Shown here piece by piece: positions 18,990 through 27,934 of a stretch of 64,000 nt of DNA (position 1 is its first letter; every line of letters starts with the position of its first letter). Below the pieces are notes generated by a model, which had not been told where the DNA came from, made no database searches, and worked only from the letters and a program-made list of their open reading frames with translations. This DNA comes from an uncultured bacterium (GTDB lineage: Bacteria; Bacillota; Clostridia; TANB77; CAG-508): the NCBI GenBank assembly GCA_905215935.1, contig CAJMRY010000003.1, forward strand, positions 1 through 64,000. Direction: 5' to 3'. Position numbers and translations under genes: made by a program.

Positions 18990-19943
18990 TCATGCAATCT
19001 CATTATATAACTGCTCATTTAGATTCGTTCCAAATGAACAATTTGAAGATAATTCATATACAGACTTTATTTTTCCTTTTACTTTACTATCTAAAAAGAT
19101 AATTTTCTCTATTAACTTCATATTTATTAAATCATTAAGCTCTTTATTTAGTTTCATACTTTCAAAATCAAAACTATGTGCTGTAAAAATTCCTTTTACG
19201 CCAGAGCAAACTGCATAATTAATTGCATCTATATCAGCTGAGCTTCCTATTTCATCTGCAACTATTACTTTTGGAGCCATAGATCTTATTGCCATCTTTA
19301 TTCCTAATGGTTTTGTAATATTTTCTAACACATCTGTTCTTATTCCTATGTTGTTTTGTGGCATTCCTTTGTACATTGCTGAAATTTCTCCTCTTTCATC
19401 TATTAAACTAACATCTATTCCTTTAAATCCAATCTCTGGAATTCCATCACTTACTTTTCTTACTAAGTCTTTTAACAAAGTAGTTTTTCCTGCACCTGGT
19501 GGTGATACAATTAATGTATGAAAAATAGTATTGTTTTCTAAATCTATTACATATTTTAATATATTATTACTACAATCCAAAATCTGTCTTGCTATTCTGA
19601 AATTTAATGATGATATGTATTTAATATTTATAACTTTATTATCTTCTAAAACAACATCACCTGTTATTCCTACTCTATGACCACCATTAATTGTAATATA
19701 TCCATTTATGATTTCATTTTGATAACTATATATAGAGTTATCGCAAATACTTTGCATAATCTGCAAAATTTCATCTCTATTTGTAAAATGATTTACTATA
19801 TAATCTTCCTTCTCATTTATTTTTATTATAATTGGACCATTTACTCTAACTCTAATTTCTTGTACTTTATCTGCCTCTCCATTTATTACATTATTAATCT
19901 TATTAGAAATATTTAATGGAAAATATTTTAATACATCTAACAT
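18990..19943 (-). CDS. spoIIIAA: Stage III sporulation protein AA (secretion-type ATPase)
   Basis: 317 aa. Walker A SPPGAGKTTLLKD at about residue 147, Walker B-like KVIVADEIGS, and an N-terminal domain with INGYITINGGHRVGI typical of SpoIIIAA. It belongs to the type II/IV secretion ATPase superfamily and probably energises the mother-cell to forespore channel. It is the first gene of the spoIIIA group; promoter not identified in the ~400-nt upstream gap. Confidence 0.94.
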   Translation of the reverse strand: MLDVLKYFPLNISNKINNVINGEADKVQEIRVRVNGPIIIKINEKEDYIVNHFTNRDEILQIMQSICDNSIYSYQNEIINGYITINGGHRVGITGDVVLEDNKVINIKYISSLNFRIARQILDCSNNILKYVIDLENNTIFHTLIVSPPGAGKTTLLKDLVRKVSDGIPEIGFKGIDVSLIDERGEISAMYKGMPQNNIGIRTDVLENITKPLGIKMAIRSMAPKVIVADEIGSSADIDAINYAVCSGVKGIFTAHSFDFESMKLNKELNDLINMKLIEKIIFLDSKVKGKIKSVYELSSNCSFGTNLNEQLYNEIA

Positions 19944-20341
19944 TTTCTAGCTTGTCCTCCTTTAGAATTAACTAAATATTACTATTATTATATATATTCA
20001 TATGTATTTAATATTATTACTATTTGCTTAATTGATTTAAAATAAATATGGACATTAGCACTAATTTTACATAAAGTTTAAAATAATTTCCATGTGTGTA
20101 AACTTATTATGTTTTCAATTTGGTAAAATAACTTGTAAAAGTATTTTTCCTTACATTATTTATTTTGCAAAACAACTACGAAAAATATTTGACTCCATTT
20201 ATTTATTTTGAACTACAAAAATTATATATTTTTTATCTAACTTTTATTTATCATGTTAGTTATATAGTTTTTATATAACAAAAAAGAAGCTAATAATTTA
20301 ATATTATCAAGCCTCTTTTTTGTATTTTAATATTTACAATT
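19944..20341. other. Intergenic region upstream of spoIIIAA
   Basis: Holds the spoIIIAA promoter region and the yebC terminator (20281-20325). I see no gene. A sigma-E-type promoter is expected from biology, but I cannot point to convincing boxes. Confidence 0.45.
20281..20325. terminator. Terminator of yebC
   Basis: Imperfect long stem AAAAAAGAAGCTAATAAT / ATTATCAAGCCTCTTTTTT with U-runs on both sides. It lies 17 nt after the yebC stop. Confidence 0.75.
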
Positions 20342-21067
20342 TTATTCTTCCCAGTTATGATAAACATTTGTAACATCATCTAAATCATCTAACATATCTA
20401 ATAATCTTTGCATTCTTGCTTCACCTTTTTCATCTAATGCTACATATGTTGTTGGAACCATTTGTACTTCTGCTTCTAAGAATTCTAGTCCTTCTGATTC
20501 TAGTTTTTCACGAACAGTAGAAAAATCTTCTGGAGCTGTCGTAATTTGATATACTTCTTCTTCTGCTTCGAAATCTTCTGCACCACTATCTATTGCAAGT
20601 AACATTAAGTCATCTTCTGACATTTCAGTTGTTGTTTTATCTATAACAATTACACCTTTTTTGTTAAATAAATAAGATACACATCCTGTTGTTCCTAAGT
20701 TTCCACCTGATTTATCAAATGCATGTCTAACATCTGCTGCTGTTCTATTTTTGTTATCTGTACTTCCTTCTACTATTACAGCTACTCCATTTGGTCCATA
20801 TCCTTCATAAACTACTTCTTCGTAATTTGCTGAATCTGCTGAACCTGCTGCTTTTTTTATTGCATTGTTTATAGTATCATTTGGCATATTTGCAGCTTTA
20901 CATTTTGCTATTACATCTTTTAATTTAGAATTACCAGCAGGATCTGGTCCCCCTTGTTTTACTGCTACTAATAATTCTCTTCCTAATTTAGTAAATATTT
21001 TTCCTCTTGCAGCATCTGCTTTACCTTTTTTTGCTTGAATATTATGCCATTTGCTATGACCACTCAC
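20342..21067 (-). CDS. yebC: YebC/PmpR-family translation or transcription factor
   Basis: About 241 aa. N-terminus SGHSKWHNIQAKKGKADAARG is the family signature; VVYEGYGPNGVAVIVE and NRTAADVRHAFDKSGGNLG are also typical. The start is the GTG at 21067, which gives the usual MSGHSKWHN end and has GGGGAG 7 nt upstream; the ATG 21 nt earlier lies before the RBS. Members bind DNA or help ribosomes at proline-rich stretches; which applies here is unknown. Confidence 0.95.
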   Translation of the reverse strand: MSGHSKWHNIQAKKGKADAARGKIFTKLGRELLVAVKQGGPDPAGNSKLKDVIAKCKAANMPNDTINNAIKKAAGSADSANYEEVVYEGYGPNGVAVIVEGSTDNKNRTAADVRHAFDKSGGNLGTTGCVSYLFNKKGVIVIDKTTTEMSEDDLMLLAIDSGAEDFEAEEEVYQITTAPEDFSTVREKLESEGLEFLEAEVQMVPTTYVALDEKGEARMQRLLDMLDDLDDVTNVYHNWEE

Positions 21068-21629
21068 TTTTAATCTCCCCTTTCTCATTTTTCCTTGTAT
21101 TTAAGCCCTTTTCAAGGTTTATGCTTGTATTTTTAATCTTAAAATTCTTTGTTGAACTTTGTTGATTTTTATAGGATTTCGTAGTTCTGTATTGAACGAA
21201 TTGTGCCAAAATTGTGCAAGAAAATTCTTTTTTAGTATTATGTTAATAGATTATTTTGGCAATTTTTTCAAGCTATTTTTCTACCCCAAAGTATTGTATC
21301 ACATTATTTTAAATTTGTGTAGTATTTTTCACAAATAAAACTTGTATTTTTTGTTTTATTGAAAAATCATTACTTATATTTATGTTACTTTATATTCCTC
21401 CCGCAAAATCTTCTTTATAATCTTTTGACAATCATACCCATTTCATCTATTATATCAGTATAATTGTCAAAATATCTTTATCTGTACAAATGTACCACAA
21501 TTTCATCATTTTGTTGTACATTTGTAAATACTATTTTTTGATAAAATTAGCACCTATAATTTATTAGTTAAGTCTTAATCTTCTATCTTCTTGAAATTTC
21601 CTTCTACTTTGATCTTCTTCTACTCTATA
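21068..21629. other. 560-nt region upstream of yebC without an intact gene
   Basis: AT-rich. Near 21560-21640 a short minus-strand frame (NGKIYRVEEDQSRRKFQEDR) may be a gene remnant linked to the acyltransferase-like fragment next to it. Nothing else is supported. Confidence 0.4.
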
Positions 21630-21767
21630 AATTTTTCCATTTTTAACATTATTCTTCTGTAATAACAAATGTATGTTTATTACTTATGATATTATTTTTT
21701 TGTATAACAATTCTTCCCATTTATAACCTGCCTCATAATGAGTTCCTTTAAATCTTCCATGATACAT
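21630..21767 (-). pseudogene. Remnant of an acyl-CoA:6-APA acyltransferase-like (linear amide hydrolase) gene
   Basis: Starts MYHGRFKGTHYEAGYKW, typical of the N-terminus of this Ntn-hydrolase family, with GGAG before the ATG. The frame then degenerates: a TAA at 21686-21684, and a neighbouring frame reads NNIISNKHTFVITEE before another stop. No CGG triplet is involved, so this is ordinary gene decay, unlike the CGG cases. Confidence 0.6.
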
Positions 21768-21939
21768 ATTAATTTTCTCTCCTTAAAATTATCTTGTAAG
21801 CACTTACTAATTTAAGTTTAGAAAATCAAAAAAATTTTGTCAATACTCTTGTTTACTATAACAATTTCTTTTTTTAAAAAGTATAGATTAGCCTAAACTA
21901 ACCTATACTTTTTAATCTAAATAATTTTAAAAAATATTT

Positions 21940-22458
21940 TTAATCTTTTTTTCTAGTTAAAAAAATTCCAATAATTAATACAATAAGGATAATCGGTGTT
22001 ATTCTGATAAATATCCATTCAAAAGAGTGAAAAGCAACTCCTAAAACAGCATTTTCAGGATTACTATAATCCCAATTTGAATATGGACTATTTAATAAAA
22101 TTAAAGATATGAAAATAATTATTATAATTATACATATTGAGATTAGTAACCAATGAGTTATTTTTCTTCTCTCATTCTTCTTTTGTAATAGTTGTAAGTT
22201 TATTATCTCTAATTTTTCAGAAATTGCTTTTATATCATCAACTTTAGATTCAGAAATATTTTCTCCAAGCAAAGTGCTTACAGGTGTTTCAAGAACTTCT
22301 GATATTGTAATTAACATTTCTGCATCAGGAACTGATAATCCTTGCTCCCATTTAGAAATTGTTTGTCTTACAACATTTAATTTGATAGCAAGTTCTTCTT
22401 GTGAAAGTCCTTTTGATTTTCTTATTGATTTAATGTTTTCTTTTAACATTTTGAACAA
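21940..22458 (-). CDS. Xre-type HTH protein with two membrane helices
   Basis: 172 aa. HTH at residues 3-60 (LKENIKSIRKSKGLSQEELAI, then RQTISKWEQGLSVPDAEML). The C-terminal part has two hydrophobic helices (WLLISICIIIIIIFISLILL and IFIRITPIILIVLIIGIF). This layout is common for small membrane-linked regulators in Bacillota. Target unknown. A hairpin-embedded promoter lies about 100 nt upstream. Confidence 0.75.
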   Translation of the reverse strand: MFKMLKENIKSIRKSKGLSQEELAIKLNVVRQTISKWEQGLSVPDAEMLITISEVLETPVSTLLGENISESKVDDIKAISEKLEIINLQLLQKKNERRKITHWLLISICIIIIIIFISLILLNSPYSNWDYSNPENAVLGVAFHSFEWIFIRITPIILIVLIIGIFLTRKKD

Positions 22459-22561
22459 CTCCTTTCTTTACAAACTATTATATAAAGAATAGTCCGTTGC
22501 TACAAGCAATGCTTATTAACATTCAAGATTTATAACCATAAAATTGTAATTTCTCGAGATG

Positions 22562-22601
22562 ATTATAACATAAAAGGTAGATAATTTCAAAACTATCTAC
22601 C
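22562..22601 (-). promoter_or_regulatory. Hairpin-embedded promoter, example 1
   Basis: Minus strand: GGTAGATA/TATCTACC stem. The -35 box TTGAAA lies in the loop (22590-22585), then a 17-nt spacer with extended -10 TGT and TATAAT (22567-22562). Points at the HTH-membrane gene. The stem plus TTTTA could also terminate the upstream small ORF. Confidence 0.6.
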
Positions 22602-22686
22602 TATTTTTAAAAATATATACTGCTCCTATTACTAAAGCTAAAAGTATTATTAGAATAATTATAACTGCTACTATTTTTTTATCCAT
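22597..22686 (-). CDS. Possible 29-aa membrane micro-protein
   Basis: Sequence begins MDKKIVAVIIILIILLALVI: a charged start, one helix and a basic end (FKNR). The RBS is weak (GGTAG). Its stop lies in the hairpin-promoter stem. Single-helix micro-proteins like this exist, but chance cannot be excluded. Confidence 0.35.
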   Translation of the reverse strand: MDKKIVAVIIILIILLALVIGAVYIFKNR

Positions 22687-22695
22687 AACTACCAT

Positions 22696-23682
22696 CTATT
22701 TTAAATTATTTCTAAAAAATTCTTCCATTTTATCAAAAGGTATTATATCCATTTTATCGTATAAATCTGTATGGACTGCATTAGGAATAATCATTAGTTC
22801 TTTATTTTCTGTATATTTACCATTTTTTATCATATCGTTATAAGCATCTTTGCTAAAATAACATGAATGTGCTTTTTCTCCGTGTATAATTAAAACTGCA
22901 TTTCTTATTTCTCCTGTAAATTGATGTTCTGGAGTATTTATAAATGAAAGTGCTGAAGTCATATTCCAGCCACCATTTGAATTTAGACTTCTTTCATGAT
23001 AGCCACGAGATGTTTTATAATAATTATGATAATCTTTAAAATAGAATGGTGCATCTTCTGCTATTTCCTCTGCTACTCCTCCTGCTAATTTACACTCTCC
23101 ATTTTTGTAATCTTCTATTCTTTGTGCATTTAAAGATTTTTTTAATTCGTATAATTCTTCTTCGCTTGTTGCATCAAAATACCCATTATGATTAACTCTA
23201 CTCATATTATACATCGTTGAGCAAACTGCCCCTTTAATTCTAGTGTCTATACTAGCGGCATTTAAAGCTAGACCTCCCCAACCACAAATTCCAATTATTC
23301 CTATTTTTTCAGAATCAACATTGTCTTGTACTGACAAGAAATCTACTGCTGCACTAAAATCTTCTGTATTTATATCAGGAGATGCTACATATCTAGGTGT
23401 TCCTGTACTTTCTCCTGTGAATGATGGATCAAATGCTATTGTTAAAAAGCCTCTTTCTGCCATGGTTTGAGCATATAAGCCACTGCATTGTTCTTTTACT
23501 GCTCCAAAAGGTCCACTTACTGCTACCCCTGGTAGTTTACCTTGTACATTTTTAGGTTCGTATAAATCTGCTACTAATGTAATTCCAAATCTATTATGAA
23601 ATGTTACCTTTCTATGATTTACTTTTGCACTTTTAGGGAATGTTTTGTCCCATTCTTGTACTAAATTAAGTTTTTCACTCAT
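22696..23682 (-). CDS. Alpha/beta hydrolase (dienelactone-hydrolase-like) with Cys nucleophile
   Basis: 328 aa, cytoplasmic. Seen: GVAVSGPFGAVKEQ, AERGFLTIAFDPSFTGES, the nucleophile elbow GICGWGG in which Cys replaces the usual Ser, VLIIHGEKAHSCYF and a catalytic His in NAVHTDLYD. Such Cys-elbow proteins occur in dienelactone-hydrolase relatives. It directly follows a MerR regulator whose promoter is of the MerR type, so expression is probably stress-linked. Substrate unknown. Confidence 0.8.
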   Translation of the reverse strand: MSEKLNLVQEWDKTFPKSAKVNHRKVTFHNRFGITLVADLYEPKNVQGKLPGVAVSGPFGAVKEQCSGLYAQTMAERGFLTIAFDPSFTGESTGTPRYVASPDINTEDFSAAVDFLSVQDNVDSEKIGIIGICGWGGLALNAASIDTRIKGAVCSTMYNMSRVNHNGYFDATSEEELYELKKSLNAQRIEDYKNGECKLAGGVAEEIAEDAPFYFKDYHNYYKTSRGYHERSLNSNGGWNMTSALSFINTPEHQFTGEIRNAVLIIHGEKAHSCYFSKDAYNDMIKNGKYTENKELMIIPNAVHTDLYDKMDIIPFDKMEEFFRNNLK

Positions 23683-23707
23683 TTAAAATTACCTCCTAAA
23701 TAATAGT

Positions 23708-24154
23708 TTAACAACAATGACATTTTTTAAACTCTTCTTGTATTTCTTTTGGCATTTCTTCTAAAGGCATATTTTTTACATATTGTTCTGTTCCATCATT
23801 AAATGCTTTGGTGTAATACCATTCTTTATATTTTATTAGGTTTAACGTTTCTTGTAATCTTGCAATTTCTGATAGTACATTTTCTTTTTGCTTTTTGAAT
23901 AGGTTAAGCCTTTTTTCTATACTTGAATCACCCTCTTGACACCAATTCATAAATTCTTTAATTTCTGCTAATTGCATACCTGATTTTTTTAGGTATTGAA
24001 TAACCCTTATTGTTTCTATATCTTCTTCTGTAAAAACTCTATTTCCTGATTTATTTTTCTTTAAATTTTGCAATAATCCCATATTGTCGTAATATCTTAA
24101 TGTTGGAATGGTTACATTCACTTTCTCTGCAACTTCTGATATAGAATATTCCAA
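23708..24154 (-). CDS. MerR-family regulator
   Basis: About 149 aa. Winged HTH (EYSISEVAEKVNVTIPTLRYY, then FTEEDIETIRVIQYLKKSGM), a coiled dimer helix, and a C-terminal KCHCC cysteine cluster that may sense electrophiles or metal. The start is TTG at 24154: GGAGG lies 8 nt upstream, whereas the earlier ATG at 24178 precedes the RBS. The alpha/beta hydrolase gene follows 25 nt later, so they form an operon. Confidence 0.85.
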   Translation of the reverse strand: MEYSISEVAEKVNVTIPTLRYYDNMGLLQNLKKNKSGNRVFTEEDIETIRVIQYLKKSGMQLAEIKEFMNWCQEGDSSIEKRLNLFKKQKENVLSEIARLQETLNLIKYKEWYYTKAFNDGTEQYVKNMPLEEMPKEIQEEFKKCHCC

Positions 24155-24195
24155 AATACTCACCTCCAAAATTATCATTATTGCAATTCTATAAT

Positions 24196-24226
24196 ACTAT
24201 ATCATCTAAAGTCAACTTTAGGTCAA
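24196..24226 (-). promoter_or_regulatory. MerR-type promoter/operator
   Basis: -35 TTGACC (24226-24221) and -10 TATAGT (24201-24196) are 19 nt apart, the long spacing of MerR-activated promoters. The palindrome CTAAAGTTGACTTTAG (minus strand) fills the spacer. Likely autoregulation by the MerR gene. Confidence 0.75.
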
Positions 24227-24372
24227 GCATTTTTAAAAAGAAAGTTTAAAAACTTTCTTTTTAGATGATATTCTCTTACACAAGATAAATTTGGCTTTAT
24301 TATATAAATATATACTTATGCTTTTCAAACTCAATAAATTTTATTAAATCATCATAAGTAACTGAAATAGTC

Positions 24373-24558
24373 TTAGTTACTTTCTTCTAATACTGCTAAA
24401 ATATAATTTTCTTTTTTATCTGTTAAAAATAGATTCTTACAGCCTGTTCCTTTTATCTTATTTTCTATTTTCTTTGCTTGTTCTACTGTAAAAACTGGCT
24501 CGTGTTCTATTTCTTCAAATTTAATATCCAATTTTTTTAAAATATCGTATAACTCCAT
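24373..24558 (-). CDS. Truncated YbaK/ProX-type aminoacyl-tRNA deacylase fragment
   Basis: 61 aa from the ATG with AAGGAG upstream. The sequence (LDIKFEEIEHEPVFTVEQAK, GCKNLFLTDKKENYILAV) matches the first half of YbaK/ProX-like editing proteins. Full-length members have ~150 residues; here a TAA ends the frame and the following open stretch does not resemble the missing half. Probably a remnant; a free-standing small version is less likely. Confidence 0.55.
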   Translation of the reverse strand: MELYDILKKLDIKFEEIEHEPVFTVEQAKKIENKIKGTGCKNLFLTDKKENYILAVLEESN

Positions 24559-24581
24559 TTTTATCTCCTTAAAATTATAAT

Positions 24582-25299
24582 TTAGCAATTACTTTTATAA
24601 TCAATATTTGCTAACTTTGCTTGTTTACACAAATCTTTTGTTTGTATTTTATATTGTTTTCCATCTTTTATTGTATAAGTTCCACATTGTCTAAACTCAA
24701 AATTAACATTTTTTCTTATACATTGTTCTCTAATATCTAATGCCCAGTCATAATTAAATACTCTAGCATTTATATCAGATTCACCACCGACAAACAACTA
24801 ATTCAATATTATCAAGATATTTTTCAATATCTATTTTCTCCAATAATGGCTGTGCTGTTATACATTTATGTTTTATTGGTAAGTCCTTAAATATTGATAA
24901 TTTATAATCTGCATTTTTTTGATTTTCAATAGTACAACATACAACTACATTATCATATCCATTATTCCAGTCATCTGGAATACATTTCATAAATCTATCT
25001 ATTCTTTTTGTTAGAAACAAAAACGTACAGTCCTGTCGTTCTTTAATCATTTTCCAACATTCATCTCTCCACTCGTCTGCTTCTTCAATAAGAAAGTCAG
25101 TCGAAAAACATAAATAAACAATTCCAGATTTCATTTTATAATTGCCATTTTTTAGTTTCTCTATTGTTTTTTCAAAATCTTTTGTCTTTATAATTTCATT
25201 AGTATTTATATTTCTTTTTGAATCTCCTTTATGAATATAGCAATGTAAACAGCCATCACTACATTTTTTACAACCTCGCCACGGATTCCACATTGCCAT
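24582..25299 (-). CDS. DUF5131 / phage Gp37-Gp68-like protein, one CGG +1 site
   Basis: Reconstructed 238 aa. N-terminus MAMWNPWRGCKKCSDGCLHC has the WxPWxGCxxxSxGCxxC cysteine pattern of this radical-SAM-like phage-associated family; TAQPLLEKID and FRQCGTY also fit. The halves join at CGG 24789-24787 (minus); dropping the C gives VVCGGESDINARVFNYDWA, matching the conserved GGESG segment. The protein is found in phages and mobile regions; its biochemical role is not known to me. Confidence 0.82.
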
Positions 25300-25325
25300 A
25301 TTATCTCACTCCTAGAATCTTGATA

Positions 25326-25832
25326 TTATTTCATCACTTTTTCAAAGCGAAAGAAGTAGTTTCCTCCTATCATATCATCTTGAATATTTGGATCTTTATG
25401 ATTAGGATTAAAAAATTCAACTGCGTGAAACCCTAAACGATTGATATAAAAATGAATATTTCTTTTTTCAAAATATGGTGTAAATGTTTCCCATACTTTT
25501 GTTTTTGGATATAATCTTTCAACTTCATTCCATATCTTTTGACCAATTCCTTTGCTTTGTGTACCATATTTAACATATAAAAAATCGAGATGATTATGCT
25601 GTGTGGTTTCATCTATAACTATGATAACACCTCCTGACATTCTTCCATCAATTACTGCTTTATAAGCTACTGCACCTTTTTTAGACAAAGATTCATCAAT
25701 ATCTTTTTCTGGTAATATTTCAACATTTAAATTATTAAACTCTTTCATTGCACCTTGTTGAAATGCTTCTTGCATATCTCTTTTATATTCATTCATATCT
25801 TCTTTTTTTACAGGTTCAAGTAAAAATTTCAT
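25326..25832 (-). CDS. GNAT-family N-acetyltransferase
   Basis: 168 aa. GVIIVIDETTQHNHLDFLYV then YGTQSKGIGQKIWNEVERLYP is the acetyl-CoA-binding motif A; FYINRLGFHAVEFF is motif B. RBS GGAG. Substrate unknown. Confidence 0.8.
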   Translation of the reverse strand: MKFLLEPVKKEDMNEYKRDMQEAFQQGAMKEFNNLNVEILPEKDIDESLSKKGAVAYKAVIDGRMSGGVIIVIDETTQHNHLDFLYVKYGTQSKGIGQKIWNEVERLYPKTKVWETFTPYFEKRNIHFYINRLGFHAVEFFNPNHKDPNIQDDMIGGNYFFRFEKVMK

Positions 25833-25981
25833 AATTATTTCTCCTTTATAAAATTATTATTCAAAAAATCAATGTTCAATAATAAATAATTTACTCTCTT
25901 CCTCCAACCTGTATTAAAACAAATCCAATTTCTTTATTCATTTACATTCTGTTCCTTAATAAATTACTATCTTATGTTTCG

Positions 25982-26026
25982 ATTATATCATAAAAGACAA
26001 GTAATTTTCAACTTAATTACTTGCCT
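25982..26026 (-). promoter_or_regulatory. Hairpin-embedded promoter, example 2
   Basis: Minus strand stem AAGGCAAGTAATT/AATTACTTGTCTT. The -35 TTGAAA starts in the loop and the -10 TATAAT lies 18 nt on (25987-25982). It follows the CPBP gene, which it may terminate, and points at the GNAT gene. Confidence 0.6.
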
Positions 26027-26055
26027 TACTTGTAATTTTCTTAATATAATATTAA

Positions 26056-26700
26056 TTATATCATGAATATCCCAATTAAATTAGCAATATAATGTGAAAT
26101 CCAACTGCACCATGCATTATCTGTTTTCTTAAATACAAGTCCATAAAATATAGAATTAATAAATATAGAACTTAAATCATAAATAACAATTAACAAATTA
26201 CCAAAATTAAAATGTCCTAAAGAAAATAAAATCGATGTAATTATTAATGAAGGTATAAATTTCAAAATTTTTGTAGTTTGTTTTTGAAAAAATGCTCTCC
26301 ATGCAATCTCTTCACCTAATGCAGCTACCGCAAGCATTAATACTGTTTTTATTATTTCTGATGAATTTATAAAGTTTGTTCTACCATTTAAATGTTCAAT
26401 ATATTCAGGTAAAAAATTTTTAGCAATCAGGAAACATAATATATTTAATAATGTAGGAATAATTAATAATAATATAACTTTTACATCTTTTAAAGAAGAA
26501 AAACATTTCTTTATATCCAAACCAGATGTTATAGATTCATTTGTTTTTCTAGTAGTAAAATACCCTATAATACCTACAATTACCGATATACCAGCTAATT
26601 TTAGAACTTCTCCATTTATTTTAATATTTAAAATATTTGCAAATGATAAAATTGTCATTACTATTAATAATACTATCATACTTTTATTTATTTTTTTCAT
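26056..26700 (-). CDS. CPBP-family intramembrane metalloprotease
   Basis: 214 aa with six or so helices. Motif 1 EEIAWRAFFQ (EExxxR), motif 2 FSLGHFNFGN (FxxxH) and motif 3 YGLVFKKT region are visible. These CAAX-protease/bacteriocin-processing proteins are linked to bacteriocin immunity or surface-protein processing. It lies 20 nt after a TetR gene, so they form a two-gene operon. Confidence 0.85.
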   Translation of the reverse strand: MKKINKSMIVLLIVMTILSFANILNIKINGEVLKLAGISVIVGIIGYFTTRKTNESITSGLDIKKCFSSLKDVKVILLLIIPTLLNILCFLIAKNFLPEYIEHLNGRTNFINSSEIIKTVLMLAVAALGEEIAWRAFFQKQTTKILKFIPSLIITSILFSLGHFNFGNLLIVIYDLSSIFINSIFYGLVFKKTDNAWCSWISHYIANLIGIFMI

Positions 26701-26720
26701 ATCTTTTTCCTATACCTCTT

Positions 26721-27275
26721 TTAATTATTAATTTTATAAAAAACTTTTTCTAACATATCAATACAATATTTTTCATCATATGTTATAGAATTGTTTGCTA
26801 ATAAACTTGCAAGTCCATGTGCTGTAATAAATAATAACCTAAATCCATCTTTTATATTATTTTTATCAAATTTTGTTTCTTTTTCCATTATTCTAAATAT
26901 TTCTTTAAGTCCTTCTTCATTGTTATCTACTAAATCATCAAAATTAAAATTTGAAAATTTATCACTTTGAAACAAAAATTTAAATAAATTTTTCTCTTGC
27001 TCTGCAAATTTAATATATTGTAGTCCAATATTTAATAACGGATTTATGTTAGTATTTTCTTTCATTAAAAATTGTGAATGATATCTATCAACCATACTAT
27101 ATAATTCTTCTTTTAAGAGATCCATATTTTTATAATGATACATTATCGGTTGTGTTGAACAATTTAATTTATTAGCTATATTTCTGACATTTAAATTATC
27201 AATGCCTTCATCTTTAATAATTTTTAGCCCACTTTCTAATATCATATCTTTTGATATTTTAGGAATTGGTGGCAT
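26721..27275 (-). CDS. TetR-family regulator
   Basis: 184 aa. N-terminal HTH (ILESGLKIIKDEGIDNLNVRNIANKLNCSTQPIMYHYKN, in pieces) is clear; the helical C-terminus is the ligand-binding part. It precedes the CPBP protease gene and has a palindromic operator upstream, consistent with autoregulation. Confidence 0.88.
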   Translation of the reverse strand: MPPIPKISKDMILESGLKIIKDEGIDNLNVRNIANKLNCSTQPIMYHYKNMDLLKEELYSMVDRYHSQFLMKENTNINPLLNIGLQYIKFAEQEKNLFKFLFQSDKFSNFNFDDLVDNNEEGLKEIFRIMEKETKFDKNNIKDGFRLLFITAHGLASLLANNSITYDEKYCIDMLEKVFYKINN

Positions 27276-27289
27276 ACTATCACCTCATT

Positions 27290-27305
27290 TATAACATTTG
27301 TTATA
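27290..27305 (-). promoter_or_regulatory. Operator of the TetR gene
   Basis: Perfect palindrome TATAACA-TT-TGTTATA, 15 nt upstream of the TetR start. Position and symmetry fit self-repression. Confidence 0.6.
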
Positions 27306-27426
27306 TAACAGCCATTATTATACAAGTGATTACATTATTTTGCAATACTATTTTCAAATTCAATTAAATTTTTCATAAAAAATAGATTAGTTACTTTAAA
27401 ACTAATCTATAACATGTAATTTGTAA

Positions 27427-27621
27427 TTATTCTCTAGTGATAACTGGTTTTCCTTCACTATCCAATAAAACTGTCATTCCACCAGAATACCCTTATTGTC
27501 TATAAATATAATTAACTCCTGTTTCCTTATCTACCCAAATTTCAATTACATTTACAGATCCTTGTGAGTAAACTTTTTCAAATCTTTCCTCTTTTTTGAC
27601 ATAATAGACTTTCCTTTCCAC
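27427..27621 (-). pseudogene. DUF6440-family gene with an internal TAA
   Basis: Frame reads EERFEKVYSQGSVNVIEIWV then DKETGVNYIYRQ, TAA, GYSGGMTVLLDSEGKPVI. Both halves match DUF6440 and stay in one frame; a single stop (27495-27493) replaces the residue before the conserved GY. There is no CGG and no frameshift. Either a nonsense mutation or read-through; decay is the simpler reading. Start (GTG at 27621) uncertain. Confidence 0.6.
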
Positions 27622-27633
27622 TTGCAATTTATA

Positions 27634-27840
27634 TTATTCTTCTTTATTGTTTTTTTCTTCGTTTTTATCTTTATCTAAATGAGTACTTGCTAAACATAAA
27701 AATGAAAATCCTAAACACAAGAACATTACTGCTGTGCCAGTATTCTTATCTATAAAATTCAACATAGAACCAATAAAATATATTATTGAAGCAGTTAGAA
27801 AACCTACAAAACTTATTTTTTCTCTTTTTTCTTTTCTCAT
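27634..27840 (-). CDS. Small two-helix membrane protein
   Basis: 68 aa: basic start (MRKEKREK), two helices (FVGFLTASIIYFIGSM and TAVMFLCLGFSFLCLAST), and an acidic/lysine tail. RBS GGGGGA supports the start at 27840. No family recognised. The DUF6440 remnant follows immediately. Confidence 0.6.
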   Translation of the reverse strand: MRKEKREKISFVGFLTASIIYFIGSMLNFIDKNTGTAVMFLCLGFSFLCLASTHLDKDKNEEKNNKEE

Positions 27841-27880
27841 TTTCTTCCCCCTCGACAAAAAATACTATTTTCTAATTGCT

Positions 27881-27924
27881 ATAATAACATAAATGAGAGT
27901 AATTATCAATATAACTACTCTCAT
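27881..27924 (-). promoter_or_regulatory. Hairpin-embedded promoter, example 3
   Basis: Minus strand stem ATGAGAGTA/TACTCTCAT. -35 TTGATA in the loop, 17-nt spacer, -10 TATTAT (27886-27881) with extended TGT. It lies 40 nt upstream of the small membrane gene. Confidence 0.6.
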
Positions 27925-27934
27925 ATCTCTTGTA

